Source: Tricholoma matsutake
Taxonomy: Eukaryota; Basidiomycota; Agaricomycetes; Agaricales; Tricholomataceae
DNA: 64,000 nucleotides
Reading direction: 5' to 3'
NCBI GenBank assembly: GCA_026075535.2
Contig: AP026544.2
Coordinates: 5,208,001-5,272,000 of the forward strand
Shown here piece by piece: positions 50,301 to 61,682 of this stretch (the first letter of the stretch is position 1; each line of letters begins with the position of its first letter). A model generated the notes under the pieces. The model did not search any database, was not told the DNA's origin, and saw nothing but the letters and a program-made list of their open reading frames with translations. The position numbers and the translations under genes are program-made.

Positions 50301-53300
50301 AATTTCAACCCCTGAAACTGCATCAACTTCCCCACCGCCCGATACTCGAGCTTCATTGACGATCTTGCTAATAGTTCGGCGACGCAACGAAGGATTCTAA
50401 AATGTATATATCAGAAAGTGGAAGTCTCACGAGAGAGTTATGCTTACAATGAAGTCTTTGATTGGTCTATAACCGTCACTGTACAGTAAGTCAGGAGCAT
50501 CGCTAGCAGATGCCGCCAGGTCATTTCTTCCAATCGCACGGTAAGCAGCCAAAGGCCAATCTCCAGGAGGAGCTAGTTGGCATGTTCTTGCAGCTTCCCT
50601 GAGAGGCGCTGCAAGGCCAATTGGTAAGCGATTCATGAATTCAGGTCCTAGTCTGGATGTAACCATCAGGAACATGGCGTTCTCGGCCCTTTTCTGTGTT
50701 TCTAGGACAGTGTTATCTGCGAGACATCGATAGACGGCAGTGAGATGATCCAAGGACAACAGAGGGTCTAGCCGACCGTATACAAATCCAGGAGTTATCC
50801 CAAAACGATTTGCCATATAATGAGTGTCATGCCAGGGTACTTGCCAGTCTGGATTGCTAATTCGCCCGTACAGAATCGCAGAAATATCTGGAGGCCAAAC
50901 CGGTAAACGATCATCAAAGTCTTCCTTAACTGACATGTAATTTAATAAACAACATTTGCGTATCGGAAATGAGCTTACGAGCGTTTTGTGGTGAAGGCCA
51001 CCCCTCGATGGCGTCGGGACATAACCGCTTCCAGTAATCTGCCCATTCCGGTCGTATAGCCAAAGCAATCCTACAAAGGACAGGAGCTAGTCTGACCAGC
51101 GACTTGTAATGATGAACCATCAATCGCAGATTCTCCCCTAAGGTATGCAACGCATAGAGGACTGCAGCAAGGAGCTTGTGGGGCTTGCGGGAACTTCGCT
51201 TGGGCCCTACTAGTACGAACGGATTGGGTGGGACTTTCAAGCCTCTGAGCACCGGGTCCTCGCGGAACCGATTATGAGAGGCGGAGCTACCAAGCATAGG
51301 CCAGTGATTCGAAGTAAGGACTGGTATTTCGATGTCAAGGTCGAAAACACTGTACAGCGAGTCAGCGAAGTAGTCAAATTCCACACCATCAGAAGTTGAG
51401 AGACTGCGTGATGACCATCGTTCCAAAAACAATCGATGCAACGAGAAAAAGATTTCAGATGGTAATGTGAGCGCGAGGATTTGCAAACATTGGTTAGTCA
51501 GGGTATCTTGAGGGATAAGGTTGATAGTTGTGAGTGCTCTCCAACCATCCGAGAACATCACGGTCGCTACCGAGGATGAACTGCCATGTACAGAGATAAT
51601 TTCTCCGTGATTGACCAAGCGAGGAGGCAAAACTGTGTCTATCTGGATATTTTTACCATCATCGTTATAAGGGTGGTCAACTTGGACGGGTATTTGGTGA
51701 TTGTCGTGTGTGAGAACTGCCAAGTGATGATCTGGCTTCAGAACAAGAAGGTCCCATACGTTGGTTCGGGTTATACGAAGCGAGGTCACAGATATAGCCG
51801 AGTCTTGACAGAAAAGAACAGCCTGGAGAACGTTCTCCTCGTTAGGTCTAAGGAAGAACTGCATCAATGATTGAGACTGCGGCAGGCAAATAGCCAAAAG
51901 AGATCTTTCGCATGTGCCATCCCAACGGTTATCGAAGAGAGCAACAGATACATTCCGCCAGGAAGCAGCACTGAAACGAGACGGTGTCAGACGAGGGCTA
52001 TTGGGAAGCAAGGTTCGAATCTCACTCTATATCACTTATCTGTTGAGCATATATTCTTTCCATCCAATATGCTGCTTTCATCCTGCCATGTTCAATGGGC
52101 GCCATTGCCGAATCGCTCTCAAGCCTTCCGCCAAGAACCATTCTATCCATTGTCACACTCAGGTCATTCCGAGTAAGGGAGTTGCGTCTACCTTTCGTAG
52201 GCGCAGATATCTGGGATTGTCCGCCGGCCACAAGGGACGCCATCGTAGTTGTCGTCGTAAGTGTAGGAGCCATCCCGGGGGGAGCAGAAAGCGAGAGTAT
52301 CTCCGACTGTTCTGGGAACTCCGGTGTAGGTGATGGTTCGCGTGAAGAGGTGTTCGGCGATAGAGGTCTCCGTTCAACCACATCAGGGTACATTGCTGAT
52401 GGCCTGTGGCTTCTGACGCCAGCAGCTGATTGTCGCTTTTTGGTACGATCGTTTGTACTGTCCAAGGGAAGAGGAGTATCTTTTGGTTTGATATATGCGT
52501 AACGCCATATAGATAATTGGCGTTGGCCGACATCAATAGTGACGAGGACATCATCATGCGACGCAGGGCTTCTGTGAGATGTCCAAACCACCATTTCAGT
52601 GGGAGCAACAGATTTCAGGGGTTTTGTCGAATTCTCATCCTCGTCCTTGAGTGAAGGTAATGTATCGTGAAATCCGCCCACGATGCCAGTCGTCAGCCCC
52701 ACTGTTCCCGCTTCAGAGAATGGACTCGTAATAGAAAAAATTGTGGGTAAGACAGCATCACCAGTGGCTTCAGCTTCTTCCATTTCACTAGGTTCGAGTA
52801 CTCTCTGTATCATCACACCGTGTGGCGATAATGCCCATGCCTTTCGGACGATGAATGGCAAAGAAAATGTGTATTCAATGCCATTCGTCAGAAATATCTT
52901 ACCAATACTGCGGAGGAAGACAAACACGGACGAGACACATGTAGAACCTCCCAACGCCAACACAGAGTTCTGTTGAACATGAGCGAAAGGGCCAAATGTA
53001 GGTCGTTCGGTTGGACCAGAGAGAGAAACAGGTGTGCAGTGCGTCGCGTTGGGTAATAATGTGCTCGTGGGCGTGTTTTGCTCAAGCCAACCAATACATG
53101 CCCACTGAATAGACTGTCCCTCGTCTCCAAAGTCCCACTTTTTCCTGATAACGCCACCAGAACTCAGAATTACAGTGTGTGCATTCCAAGTCAACTCATC
53201 TTCCTGACATGGGTCACCTTCATAAAAGAAGGATGTAGATTGGATGGCAGATATAGACTCTGTATCAGAACCGCGTAAAGCGATTCGAATTGATCTTAGG

Positions 53301-53401
53301 AGGTCCGTTTCATCAGGTGTTCTTGACATCCGGTCGATATATTTAAGCGCTGAAGACGCGGGTGGTCCATGTAGAGGGACAGAAATAGCAGGATATTGCA
53401 T
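47330..53401 (-). CDS. APC1: Anaphase-promoting complex subunit 1
   Basis: Apc1 is the largest scaffold subunit of the APC/C ubiquitin ligase that drives mitotic exit. The start at 53401 gives MQYPAISVPLHGPPASSALK. The N-terminal half forms a WD40-like beta-propeller (WACIGWLEQNTPTSTL, VFVFLRSIGKIFLTNGIEY) and contains a long Ser/Pro-rich loop (about residues 320-420) suited to phosphorylation. The second half has the proteasome/cyclosome repeats: FLFGLGLTGHLKEMLTWHTF, HDLTSIGVLLGLSAANIG, AAGLTGVGLLYLGTKNRHMA, AALAFGMVMLGKG, SPAATIGLGLMYLRTERLD, and ACMVTAFFPRFHH towards the end. It stops at 47330-47332. Length is roughly 1,800 aa over seven or so exons, normal for the family. Confidence 0.93.
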
Positions 53402-53873
53402 GCCAGACGCTTTGGATGATTGGTGGACGTCTGGACGTTGGACGCAATTTCATATGCTACCAAGTACTAAACCCAAACTAAACCAATGTTCAACGTTCCA
53501 TTTATTCTTGTTTATTTCAAATAAATTGGCCAAACAAAGCCATATATTGTCATTCAAATGATAAGTGCATCCTCCGCAATCGGCGTCGTAAGTATTCCTA
53601 AAGCTACAAGATCATCCAAAAGGCCCCAATATGTGAGTAAATTAGTGCTGTAGCATCGATTTAGTATAAGCGGTTCCAAAAAAAAAAAATCGTTCGACGT
53701 TTCCACGTTGAATCAATTCCACTCGTCATCCTGCTCCTCTTGTGCAATCCGTCATACAATAACAAGCGTGAAGGGCGCCGTGCTAAAGGGTGCAATCTTT
53801 GTTAGCAATCCGGCTGAACAGATCTAGAAAATTTAACAAACAACAAACACGACGTGGTAATCTGGGGGTGGGA
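53402..53873. other. APC1 upstream region and 3' end of the zinc-finger gene
   Basis: This 472-bp A/T-rich space lies between two minus-strand genes. It contains a 12-base A run near 53678 but no gene that I can see. It should hold the APC1 promoter and the 3'UTR of the zinc-finger gene. Confidence 0.4.
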
Positions 53874-56520
53874 TCATTCCCGACTACTCTTCCGGCCCAC
53901 GCCCATCAGGTCTTGGCGATTAGGAAGAGCGAAAGCTGACAAAGATTTACTCTCTTCGCCGTCCAATCTCCAAATGTTCCCAAGTGCGGGGCTTGTTGGA
54001 GAGTCGTCACCGCTATGACGAGGTAAAATGGACTTCGGCGAAGTCAACTCATCATATTCCTCGAATGACAAATCAGCGGAAGATGTGGATGTTGGAGACA
54101 GGGCAGGAGACTGGACAATATCTTGCAGAAATGAAGGAAGAAGGGGTGCTGGTGTATGTACCGGCATATGGTGAACGTCGGGCCCGGTGGAGTAAAGCGG
54201 CGATGGCTGACGATGGCCTGATGTTTGGTAAATTGGGTGGTTGTTAACAGATTGAGCACTGAGCTCAATATGGGATTGGGAGCGATGAACAGGAGCATGC
54301 GGTTGAGGTGGTGATATATCAATGAAAGGCCATCTCTGTTGAGGAGGGGTCATGGAGTGCGAACGCGTGGTCTGAGAAGGCTGTGTCGCGTTGGCAGAAT
54401 TGTGGGTTTGTTGCGCCAAGACAGACGTGAGTAATGCGATGCGTTCTGCTTGTACAGCGGCTGAAATAGAGTCCCCGTTACCCTCTGCATCTATCGTGCA
54501 AAACGCAATCAGTCGCATGTCAATAAGAACGGGCAAACAGCACTTCTCACATGGCAGACATGTTTGACAAACCTTTCGTCGCCTCCAATTCAAGTAATTG
54601 CATTTCAGGCAGATCCAGTCTCCAGGTTGCTGTGGCCAAGTAACAATCAGAAGGTATCTTCGTGTACTGCATAAAAGATGCACATACGTGAGAAATTGGA
54701 CCTCTATTACCCGTGTTGAGGATGGGAGGTTGCTAAGAGAGCCGAACATCGATCGTGATTGGAAAAAAAAAAAATAACACTGAACTTACAGGGACTCCAA
54801 CAAGCCCACTTGGACGAATCTGTCCTTGTTCCGGAAAAGGCTCGTTATCAGGCCAGTACATGATACACGGAGATAAGGGATCGCTTGAGATATTCTGCAC
54901 CTTACCGCCAACTGCAAACGCGCGGCCAGACGGTGTCAGCAACGGGTGTGCAGATTTTTGACTGGGGGCTGGTAAAGATGCATGTTGAGAAGGATAGCTG
55001 TATGGCGCCTGGGGTGCGGAGGCGAGAGGTGCAGAGCTTTGAGTTGGTAATGACGCGAAACGTGGGGAAGGTGTTGCACGAGTTGACTGTTGTTGCTGCG
55101 GTGATGAAGCCGTTACGGCGGCTGAGCGTGGACATCCGCATCCAATACATGCTAGATTGCGTCTATGGAGAATCATACAGGGAAATGAGGAGGTCAGCAT
55201 GATGAACGTAGTTGGCGACGAGTGAGACAGCACACTCGTCGGTTTATGGCTGAGCGCTGACTTAACACTTACCCAAAGTTGTGAGCGGCACATTTCGGCG
55301 AGCTACATCTGAGTGGATAAAAGTGTATTGAGCATTGTGTAAGTCGATCGACCGTCCAAGACAAAGCAAAAATAGACGATGCCCTATTTGGGAAACGGAA
55401 GACGCCGAAATTATTCAACTCACATCCAATCGCCCAATCTGAAGCTTGTTCTAGGGTTGGGAGGATTACTTGAAATAGGATAATCGACAGAAACAGGTGT
55501 TGCGACTGGAAGATCTGAGTACGAGGACGAAATACGCAGTTGTGGCCGTTGAGAACGAGTGGGTAACTTAATAATGGCGTAAGTCCCCGGCGGTAAAATA
55601 AGATAGGGGTACCGGAACTTACGGGGGCGAAGCGCCGAAGTTTATGAAATGGTTCAAGGTCGCTTTCCAAAGCAGGGGCTACTGATAACACCGGTCCCGA
55701 GAGGGAAAGCGCAGCAGACGCCTATAGCAAATATGTTAGCAACATAGAAAAGAGAGAAAAGAGAGAAAATGGGAAAGATTATTCTTGTGGTAAGTTACGT
55801 AACGAGCAGCCTTACGGCACGTGATAAAGCAAAGAAGGAATCGACGCTCAAACCCAGCTTGAAGGTAATGGTAACATACCTCTTCATGGGTCCTGTACAC
55901 CGCCCAAACGCTATCGCATCGAGGTCCAGCATACTCCTCCCGTAATATCCACATAGTGACGGGAACAGGAACCGAACCGAGCAAATACTGATGGGTAACA
56001 ATTATGCTTAGCAGAGAACGAAAGATGATAGACGTACACTTTGCGGAAGAAAGATTGTAGATGAAATTTCCTCTGGTCCAGCAGGCAAATTATAGAGCTG
56101 ATCAGTGAGGACCGAAGTCAATGGCGAGGATGGTCGATCGAGGACACCACATACTCGAACAACGCGAGAGCGAGTAGCAACAAAAGCATCAAACGAGGAC
56201 CGCGGAAAGGACGAATGAGACGAGAGTGAATCAAGGTCACTGCTAGCCGACGACGTAGGTGATAGATCAAAGGTTAGCGGCCTGGGAGCGAAAGTATCGA
56301 TGATAGTAGGACTATCGTCCTCCTTGCAGGTGTAAGACATGGCAAATGGAGCACCGAGGAAACAATGACTCTTGAGAGGATTAGAACAAATGTGCAGCGC
56401 CGATGGTGATGTCAGGGACGACATAGAGTGGGAAGGCAGAGTGAGATTCTGGAGGCGACCCAGGTCGAAATCAGTAAATTTTGAAGCATCTAAGATATTC
56501 ATGATTGGGAAAGTATTCAA
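53874..56520 (-). CDS. RanBP2-type zinc-finger protein with degenerate RRM-like region
   Basis: The start at 56520 (or MNILDASKFTDFDLG at 56502) leads into a Ser-rich region. A stretch that could be a weak RRM follows (RVVRVCGVLDRPSSP, VPVTMWILREEYAG, SVWAVYRTHEEASAALSLSG). Splicing then rebuilds two RanBP2 fingers. The first reads GDWICSSPKCAAHNFGRNL and continues ACIGCGCPR; the second is GDWICLKCNYLNWRRRKVCQ and continues TCLP. Both have W-x-C, the central Asn and the paired Cys ligands. Fingers of this type bind single-stranded RNA. A Pro/Gln/Ser-rich tail ends MGVGRKSSRE. The order RRM-finger-finger resembles fungal Nrp1-like proteins, but the RRM is my inference. Length is about 690 aa. 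Confidence 0.72.
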
Positions 56521-57376
56521 GGGAATTGAAGGACGAGTGTTCTTATGAGGGGTTGCTCGCGGAAGCAGACGTGAAGAGATTTATCAGGAGATGCGTGTAA
56601 TGATGGGAGATCGTCGCATAGACCAAGATGGAACGCGTTTTCTTGTGCGACACAGATACTGAAATGGTTCTTGACTGTTATGGGGATTAGGTTGCGTGAA
56701 AAGAGTAGAGAAACTGACAGTGAGGCGGCTTCGTTGTGCTTCGGACTTTGATGCTTCTTAAATTGTGATTAATCACGACGTCGCGGGAGTGGCTACGGAA
56801 GATGATCTTCGAGACAAGCAGATGGTCAGACTGTGGACGACAGGGAAGAGTACGAGAACGATTCACAAAGCAAGAATTGAGATGGCGGTGAGGCGGGAGA
56901 GAGGAGGTTCGGATGTGACATGATGATCTAGGCGTATAAGAATATCTCCCGATGACATCCAGATCCCTGAAAATCTGTGCAATGTGAGGTCCGTAACCGT
57001 CCGTAACCTTTGAAAATTTAAAATCTCTTACTCTTTGACTTTGAAATTACTTTGACTCTGGGGTTCATTACATAATCGCTATCACACCGTGGATCCTGAT
57101 TCTGCAAGTCATCGTTAATTCAACCCAGTAAGTAGTATTGGTTGTGGTCACTCACCAGCATTGAATATTGCCTTCTCGCTTCTCTCATACTTCGGCTCCG
57201 CCGCTCTGACCATCCGCAAACCTTAATTGCATGCCGTAATCCCCGCCCGCCGCCAGCCGTAAAATAAAATAAGAAATTGCAGCCATGCAAGTCATAGCAT
57301 TGTGGTTCTATAACCACCACTGCAGCAGCCGAACAGTCGTGCTATATTACATACGGCAGATTCGTGTCTCAAGACA
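56521..57376. other. Long upstream region of the zinc-finger gene, with a possible uORF
   Basis: This is the largest gap in the window (856 bp). It lies between the start of the zinc-finger gene and the 3' end of the SF1 helicase gene, both on the minus strand. On the minus strand a 31-codon ORF (ATG at 56919-56921, stop at 56826-56828) sits about 300 bp before the main start and could be an upstream ORF. Around 57010-57060 the sequence is A/T-rich. No tRNA or other gene is visible. Confidence 0.35.
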
Positions 57377-60300
57377 TCATCTTATCACCTCACGGTTTGG
57401 CGCCCTCGCCGCATCCAAATTGCTATACAGTGCTTTAACGAGCGAATCACCGGCAAGTTTAATCACCATCCCATGTTCCGTCAAAAACTTCGCGTAGCGT
57501 CGCCAAGACTCGGCACCTTTGCCAACTCTAGCAGACGAGTTGCCACCTCCCCCACCCATCTTCCCAGTTTTCAGCGTATCGATGCTACCGATAACAAAAA
57601 GGCCTCTCTTGGCGCGCGTTAGTCCAACGTTTAGTCTCCTTCGGTCCCCGAGAAATCCTATATAGCCACCACTATTGTTCCTGACGGTTGAAAATATAAT
57701 TATTTCTTTCTGTCTTCCTTCAAAACCGTCAACTGTTTTGATCTCGATGTTGGCGAGTTGCATGGCTCGATGATCGCCTAAGACCTCTTTAAACCGTTTC
57801 CGGTACTTGACATCGCTGTTGAAAAGTCGAGTCAAGAGGGAAATCTGAGCAACGTAAGGAGCAATTATGCCAATATCTCGTCCTTGGAGTGACTAGCGTA
57901 ACACCATCTGTTGCTCAATCTAGTGGGATATCTGATGCAAGAGAACATACCGTATTATTTAGTAGGAGATCTTCTACCACACTGGCGACAAGATGTGCTT
58001 CATTCAGATTGACCCGACTGCGATCTTTCGTCGACTCAAACCCATGATGATCAAGAAAAATTACTGATGGACGACTTCCAGTTTTCACATCTACCTGAAG
58101 ATGTTGTGAAGTAGGTGGCAGGAGTAGGGGCGAAACGTTGCCAAGAGAATCAACTGTGCCATCCTGCAGCGTCCAATTATAAAACTCGGAGGATGGGAAT
58201 CGAGATATGGCAGGATGCATGCGGTATTGTACATCAAGCATGACCGAAGGAACAACTGTGTGATCACATCAATAAAGTTACAGATGTAAAATATTTGCCT
58301 GACCTCCTTCTTCGGTCAGCCGTTCAAATAGGCTGATACCTAACCCAAGTGATTGCGCTTCTCGACTAGCGATGACGGGAGGGAGCTGCTTGTGGTCACC
58401 GATAAGAGCTATATGTCGAGACTAGGCATAAACAATTAGAACAAGTCATGCAAAGTTGTTGAGGTACTCTTACGCCTTTCATTAGGGGTATCAGAGACGC
58501 CGGTTCGGTCGACATTGAAGCTTCATCCAGGAAGACGACGGGAAAGTCTGTCACGTTTAAAGCTACGCACGCAGACGTAATGCATGTTGTGCAAATCTAT
58601 AAAATAACGCTTGACAGGTAAGATTTACCTCAAGGGCGCCAGAACCCTCACATACCACATCCGCATCTGATATGACGTCCCGCAGCATTTGTTGTTGCAT
58701 GGCGTAGATCCTTGATTTCAAGGCATGTTGTTCGTTTTGCACGATTAACAGCGATAATTGCATATTATCCCCTCGTTTAGTCAGGCCCTTGGTGCCGTTG
58801 AACTCCTTGCGTCGAACCTCTCCGAGTCGTGATTTCAGATCAATCATACGCGCGGAAAGTTCCTCCTCGCGTTTGACGAGACGGACAAGGCTTGGTTGAA
58901 GAGGATGAATTTCCAGTTTATGGTCAAGAGTGTGTTCCGTCAGCGAAGACCTGACATTACCCACGAAACCCACGCGCAGAGCTTTGACACCAGAGGAAAT
59001 TAGCCCTTCAACCAAATTATCAACTGCCACATTCGTGTACGTGCACACGAGAATCGGATGAGACACCTCGAAATGGACCTGTTGGAGGTTCAGAAAGAAA
59101 ATCAATCTGATTTTATGTTTGTCACCTTCAGTAGTTTAACCGTCTCAATGATAGTCTTCGTTTTTCCTGTGCCCGGAGGCTGCGAGCGTCAAGCTGCATG
59201 TATATAAGAATGACTCGTCGATCGCAAGGGACTTACTCCTTGCACGAGACTAACCCTCTGCCCAATCATTAGAGCCATCGCCCTCCGTTGAGTTGAATTC
59301 AAGCCCTTCAAGTCCGGATCCCCTTCTACTAGGACAGGGTCGATCTCAGCATATCTCCTAGCCCAGCTTTGGATCCGCATGTCGTCCTTGAAAGCTCCCA
59401 TGTCTGACTGTCCACTCGTCATCCTGCTTCTACGCTCTAGAGCCTCGTGAGGAAGGTATGCGACCTCATCTGCAGCCTGGAGCGCAATATGAGCATGCGG
59501 GTCCGCGAAAGGATCAAAAGTCCGGAGAAGCACGTCTCGAAGACGAGTTCCTTGAAGTATGAACTGCCGATCCGAAAGAGCATCAGCTTCTTCCTGCTGC
59601 TGAAGGTCATTATGGAGATAAGCAATTGCATTTCGCATTCGTTCGTAAACGATGTTGGAACGTCCCACATCAAGACGCCATTGTCCATCTGCTACTTCAA
59701 ACTGTTCGGAAAAACAGACTTTGATCTGAGACGTCGTACGGGACACAACACAGCCCTTTATAGGGTCTTCTTGGAGTGGGTCTATGCGAGAGACGAGGAT
59801 TTGGGTTCCATTTCTGCGAAAACGAGATAAAGCGGCTGTTCAAATGACGAGAAGAACCTGAACGTACTCGAAGCGATGTTCCGGAAGCACCCGTCCAGGA
59901 CCTAGTAGAAAGGCGGCGACAGGGCGTCCGAATTGGTTTGCTTGAAGCCAAAACGCGGAGAGTCCAGTAAGACAATAGCCCTCCTCTTTCAAACGAGGAA
60001 GTGACCAGCTAGAGAGTCGTTCCTTGAAAACTGCTTCATCCTCCGCTTGTTCAGCAGCTAAAAGCCCTAGGAAGCTAGGTCGAGGGGATTCAGAGAGGTT
60101 TTAACCAGGGATAAATGGCACTCACCGGTCCTCATAGGATCGTATCGCGTTATAGAACGAGTGGCCCTTTTCGACCATAAGAAGGGGAGGGATTTTGCGT
60201 CGGACGAATTTTTTTCGCTCAGACGAGCTAACGGAAACGCGTCGGATCCGAGAGGAAGCGGGAAGACGCCAGTCAAAGCGTTCGGTTGGCGGGGTGGGGT

Positions 60301-60619
60301 CTGAAGGATGGATTGGAAGAGAAGACGAAGAATGGAATTGTTCTTCTTGCAACCATTCTTGCTCTGCTGCTGTGGGCTTCATAGAACCACGAGGTAAGCT
60401 GGAGGCAGGCTTCATGGGATGTGATGTCCCAAGAACGTCTGTAAATAGAGCTTCCATCTCATCTCTAGGTGTCGGTTGAGCAGAAGTTGTGGATGCCCGC
60501 CTGCATAATCTCGAGTATGAGTAAGTAGGTGGAAGACGAAAATTAGGAAGTTGCAGATAAGTGGAATGTCCAAGTAAGATATAATCCAAAGACGAGAAGG
60601 TAGAAAATCTGTTGGGCAT
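57377..60619 (-). CDS. SF1B DNA/RNA helicase, SMUBP2/Hcs1-like, with possible mitochondrial presequence
   Basis: The start at 60619 gives [20 protein letters not shown], and an Arg-rich stretch ([20 protein letters not shown]) that resembles a mitochondrial leader. The beta-barrel domain includes [10 protein letters not shown] and [20 protein letters not shown]. Helicase motifs are [14 protein letters not shown] (Q), VQG spliced to [17 protein letters not shown] (I), [17 protein letters not shown] (Ia), [13 protein letters not shown] (II), [13 protein letters not shown] (III), [14 protein letters not shown] (IV), [20 protein letters not shown] (V) and [16 protein letters not shown] (VI). It stops at 57377 after PNREVIR. 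Length is about 880 aa. All motor motifs are intact. The family includes DNA polymerase alpha-associated helicase A; the organelle assignment is inferred only from the leader. Confidence 0.83.
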
Positions 60620-60871
60620 TAGTGCTCCATATTCAGTGGCAGTTTTAACAAGCCTCCCGGCAAGCTTTGTGTAAAGGAGCGCCAGCGCGACGGAGACGAG
60701 GGAGAGACGTCAACGCCGACTGTACCAATGTCTTGTAACGAGTGTGTAGTATACAAACGGTTTAGGTAATCAGAAATAACAAACTGTCGTCTAGATAGTA
60801 AGTAGATTGTCAGAAGATATTCACATGAGGTATTTTGTAAGTATCTTGATAAATACGCTCATGCAGAGTCT

Positions 60872-61521
60872 CTATATGTTCGACAGCACAAGCAGCGCCG
60901 AGAAGCCAAGAAATGCACCAGCAATAACAGTAATGACAACACCTCCGAAAGGAAGAACAACACCGAAAGGCCCATCCCAGGTAGCAGGTAATTCCAATGC
61001 TGTCTGTTCGGGTGCGAGAGTGATGTTGGCTACTGCTTTACAAGATGTGGCGTATGCTGAGAAATGTTGTCAATGTACATCTTGTGTTATATGACATGCA
61101 GCATTACCAGTCAGAAGTACCTGCGATCCCACCCGAAAGTCCATTTGCTGATTGATGGCAATAGCCTTGTTGAACATACACTGTTCACAGCTTAGAAGAG
61201 CCGTGACCGTATCTGCCTTGCAAAGGCAGATAGGGTCATCATTGCACGCTTGAATCGTGGAGGTAGCTGTTGTGCAATTGGTATTACACTAGCTGATAGT
61301 TAGAGACAAAAAGTGGATTCAGTTCCAAGAGCCCTTACAGCCGTCTTGACAATGCTGTCTGGGATGTTCAAAATTTGACTAGTTGTCAAGTTCAAAGAGT
61401 TGACGGTGACATTGAAACCAAAAACTGTACGAATACAGATCAAAAAAAAAGAACTCAGTCAGATTCTCCTACCTCGGCTAGCGAGTGCCCACAGGAATAC
61501 GAAATAGAAAAAAGAGGCCAT
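60872..61521 (-). CDS. Small CFEM-like cysteine-rich protein with C-terminal membrane segment
   Basis: No single exon is long enough to stand out; I found this gene by splicing. The start at 61521 gives a signal peptide MASFFYFVFLWALASRG. Three introns (about 61424-61472, 61288-61338 and 61058-61108) join four exons in phase. The mature part has eight Cys spaced C-x3-C-x10-C-x5-C-x-C-x10-C-x2-C-xn-C, with the core QACNDDPICLCKAD, which matches the CFEM pattern including the Asp before CLC. The C-terminus is one hydrophobic helix (VVLPFGGVVITVIAGAFLGF) ending LLVLSNI, so it is either a type I membrane protein or GPI-anchored. Length is about 164 aa. CFEM proteins act in haem uptake, adhesion or host contact; the role here is unknown. 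Confidence 0.7.
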
Positions 61522-61682
61522 AACGAAAGGTATAACGTGGCCTGCCAGAGGAAGAATTGCTGGAAACTAACCTGTCAGTCGACTTGACGATGAAGAGATT
61601 GCTGTGCATGTCACGTGGATGACGCGTAAACAGACGCCAACATCATGTGAACCCTTTTTTGTTTATTCTACTTTCCACCACG
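61522..61682. promoter_or_regulatory. 161-bp bidirectional promoter with GTCACGTG (CFEM-like / SAP-membrane)
   Basis: A CACGTG E-box at 61612-61617, inside GTCACGTGG, lies between the two divergent starts, about 90 bp from the CFEM-like ATG and 66 bp from the SAP-gene ATG. It is the same core as in the PIH1/DAHP synthase promoter. Confidence 0.45.
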
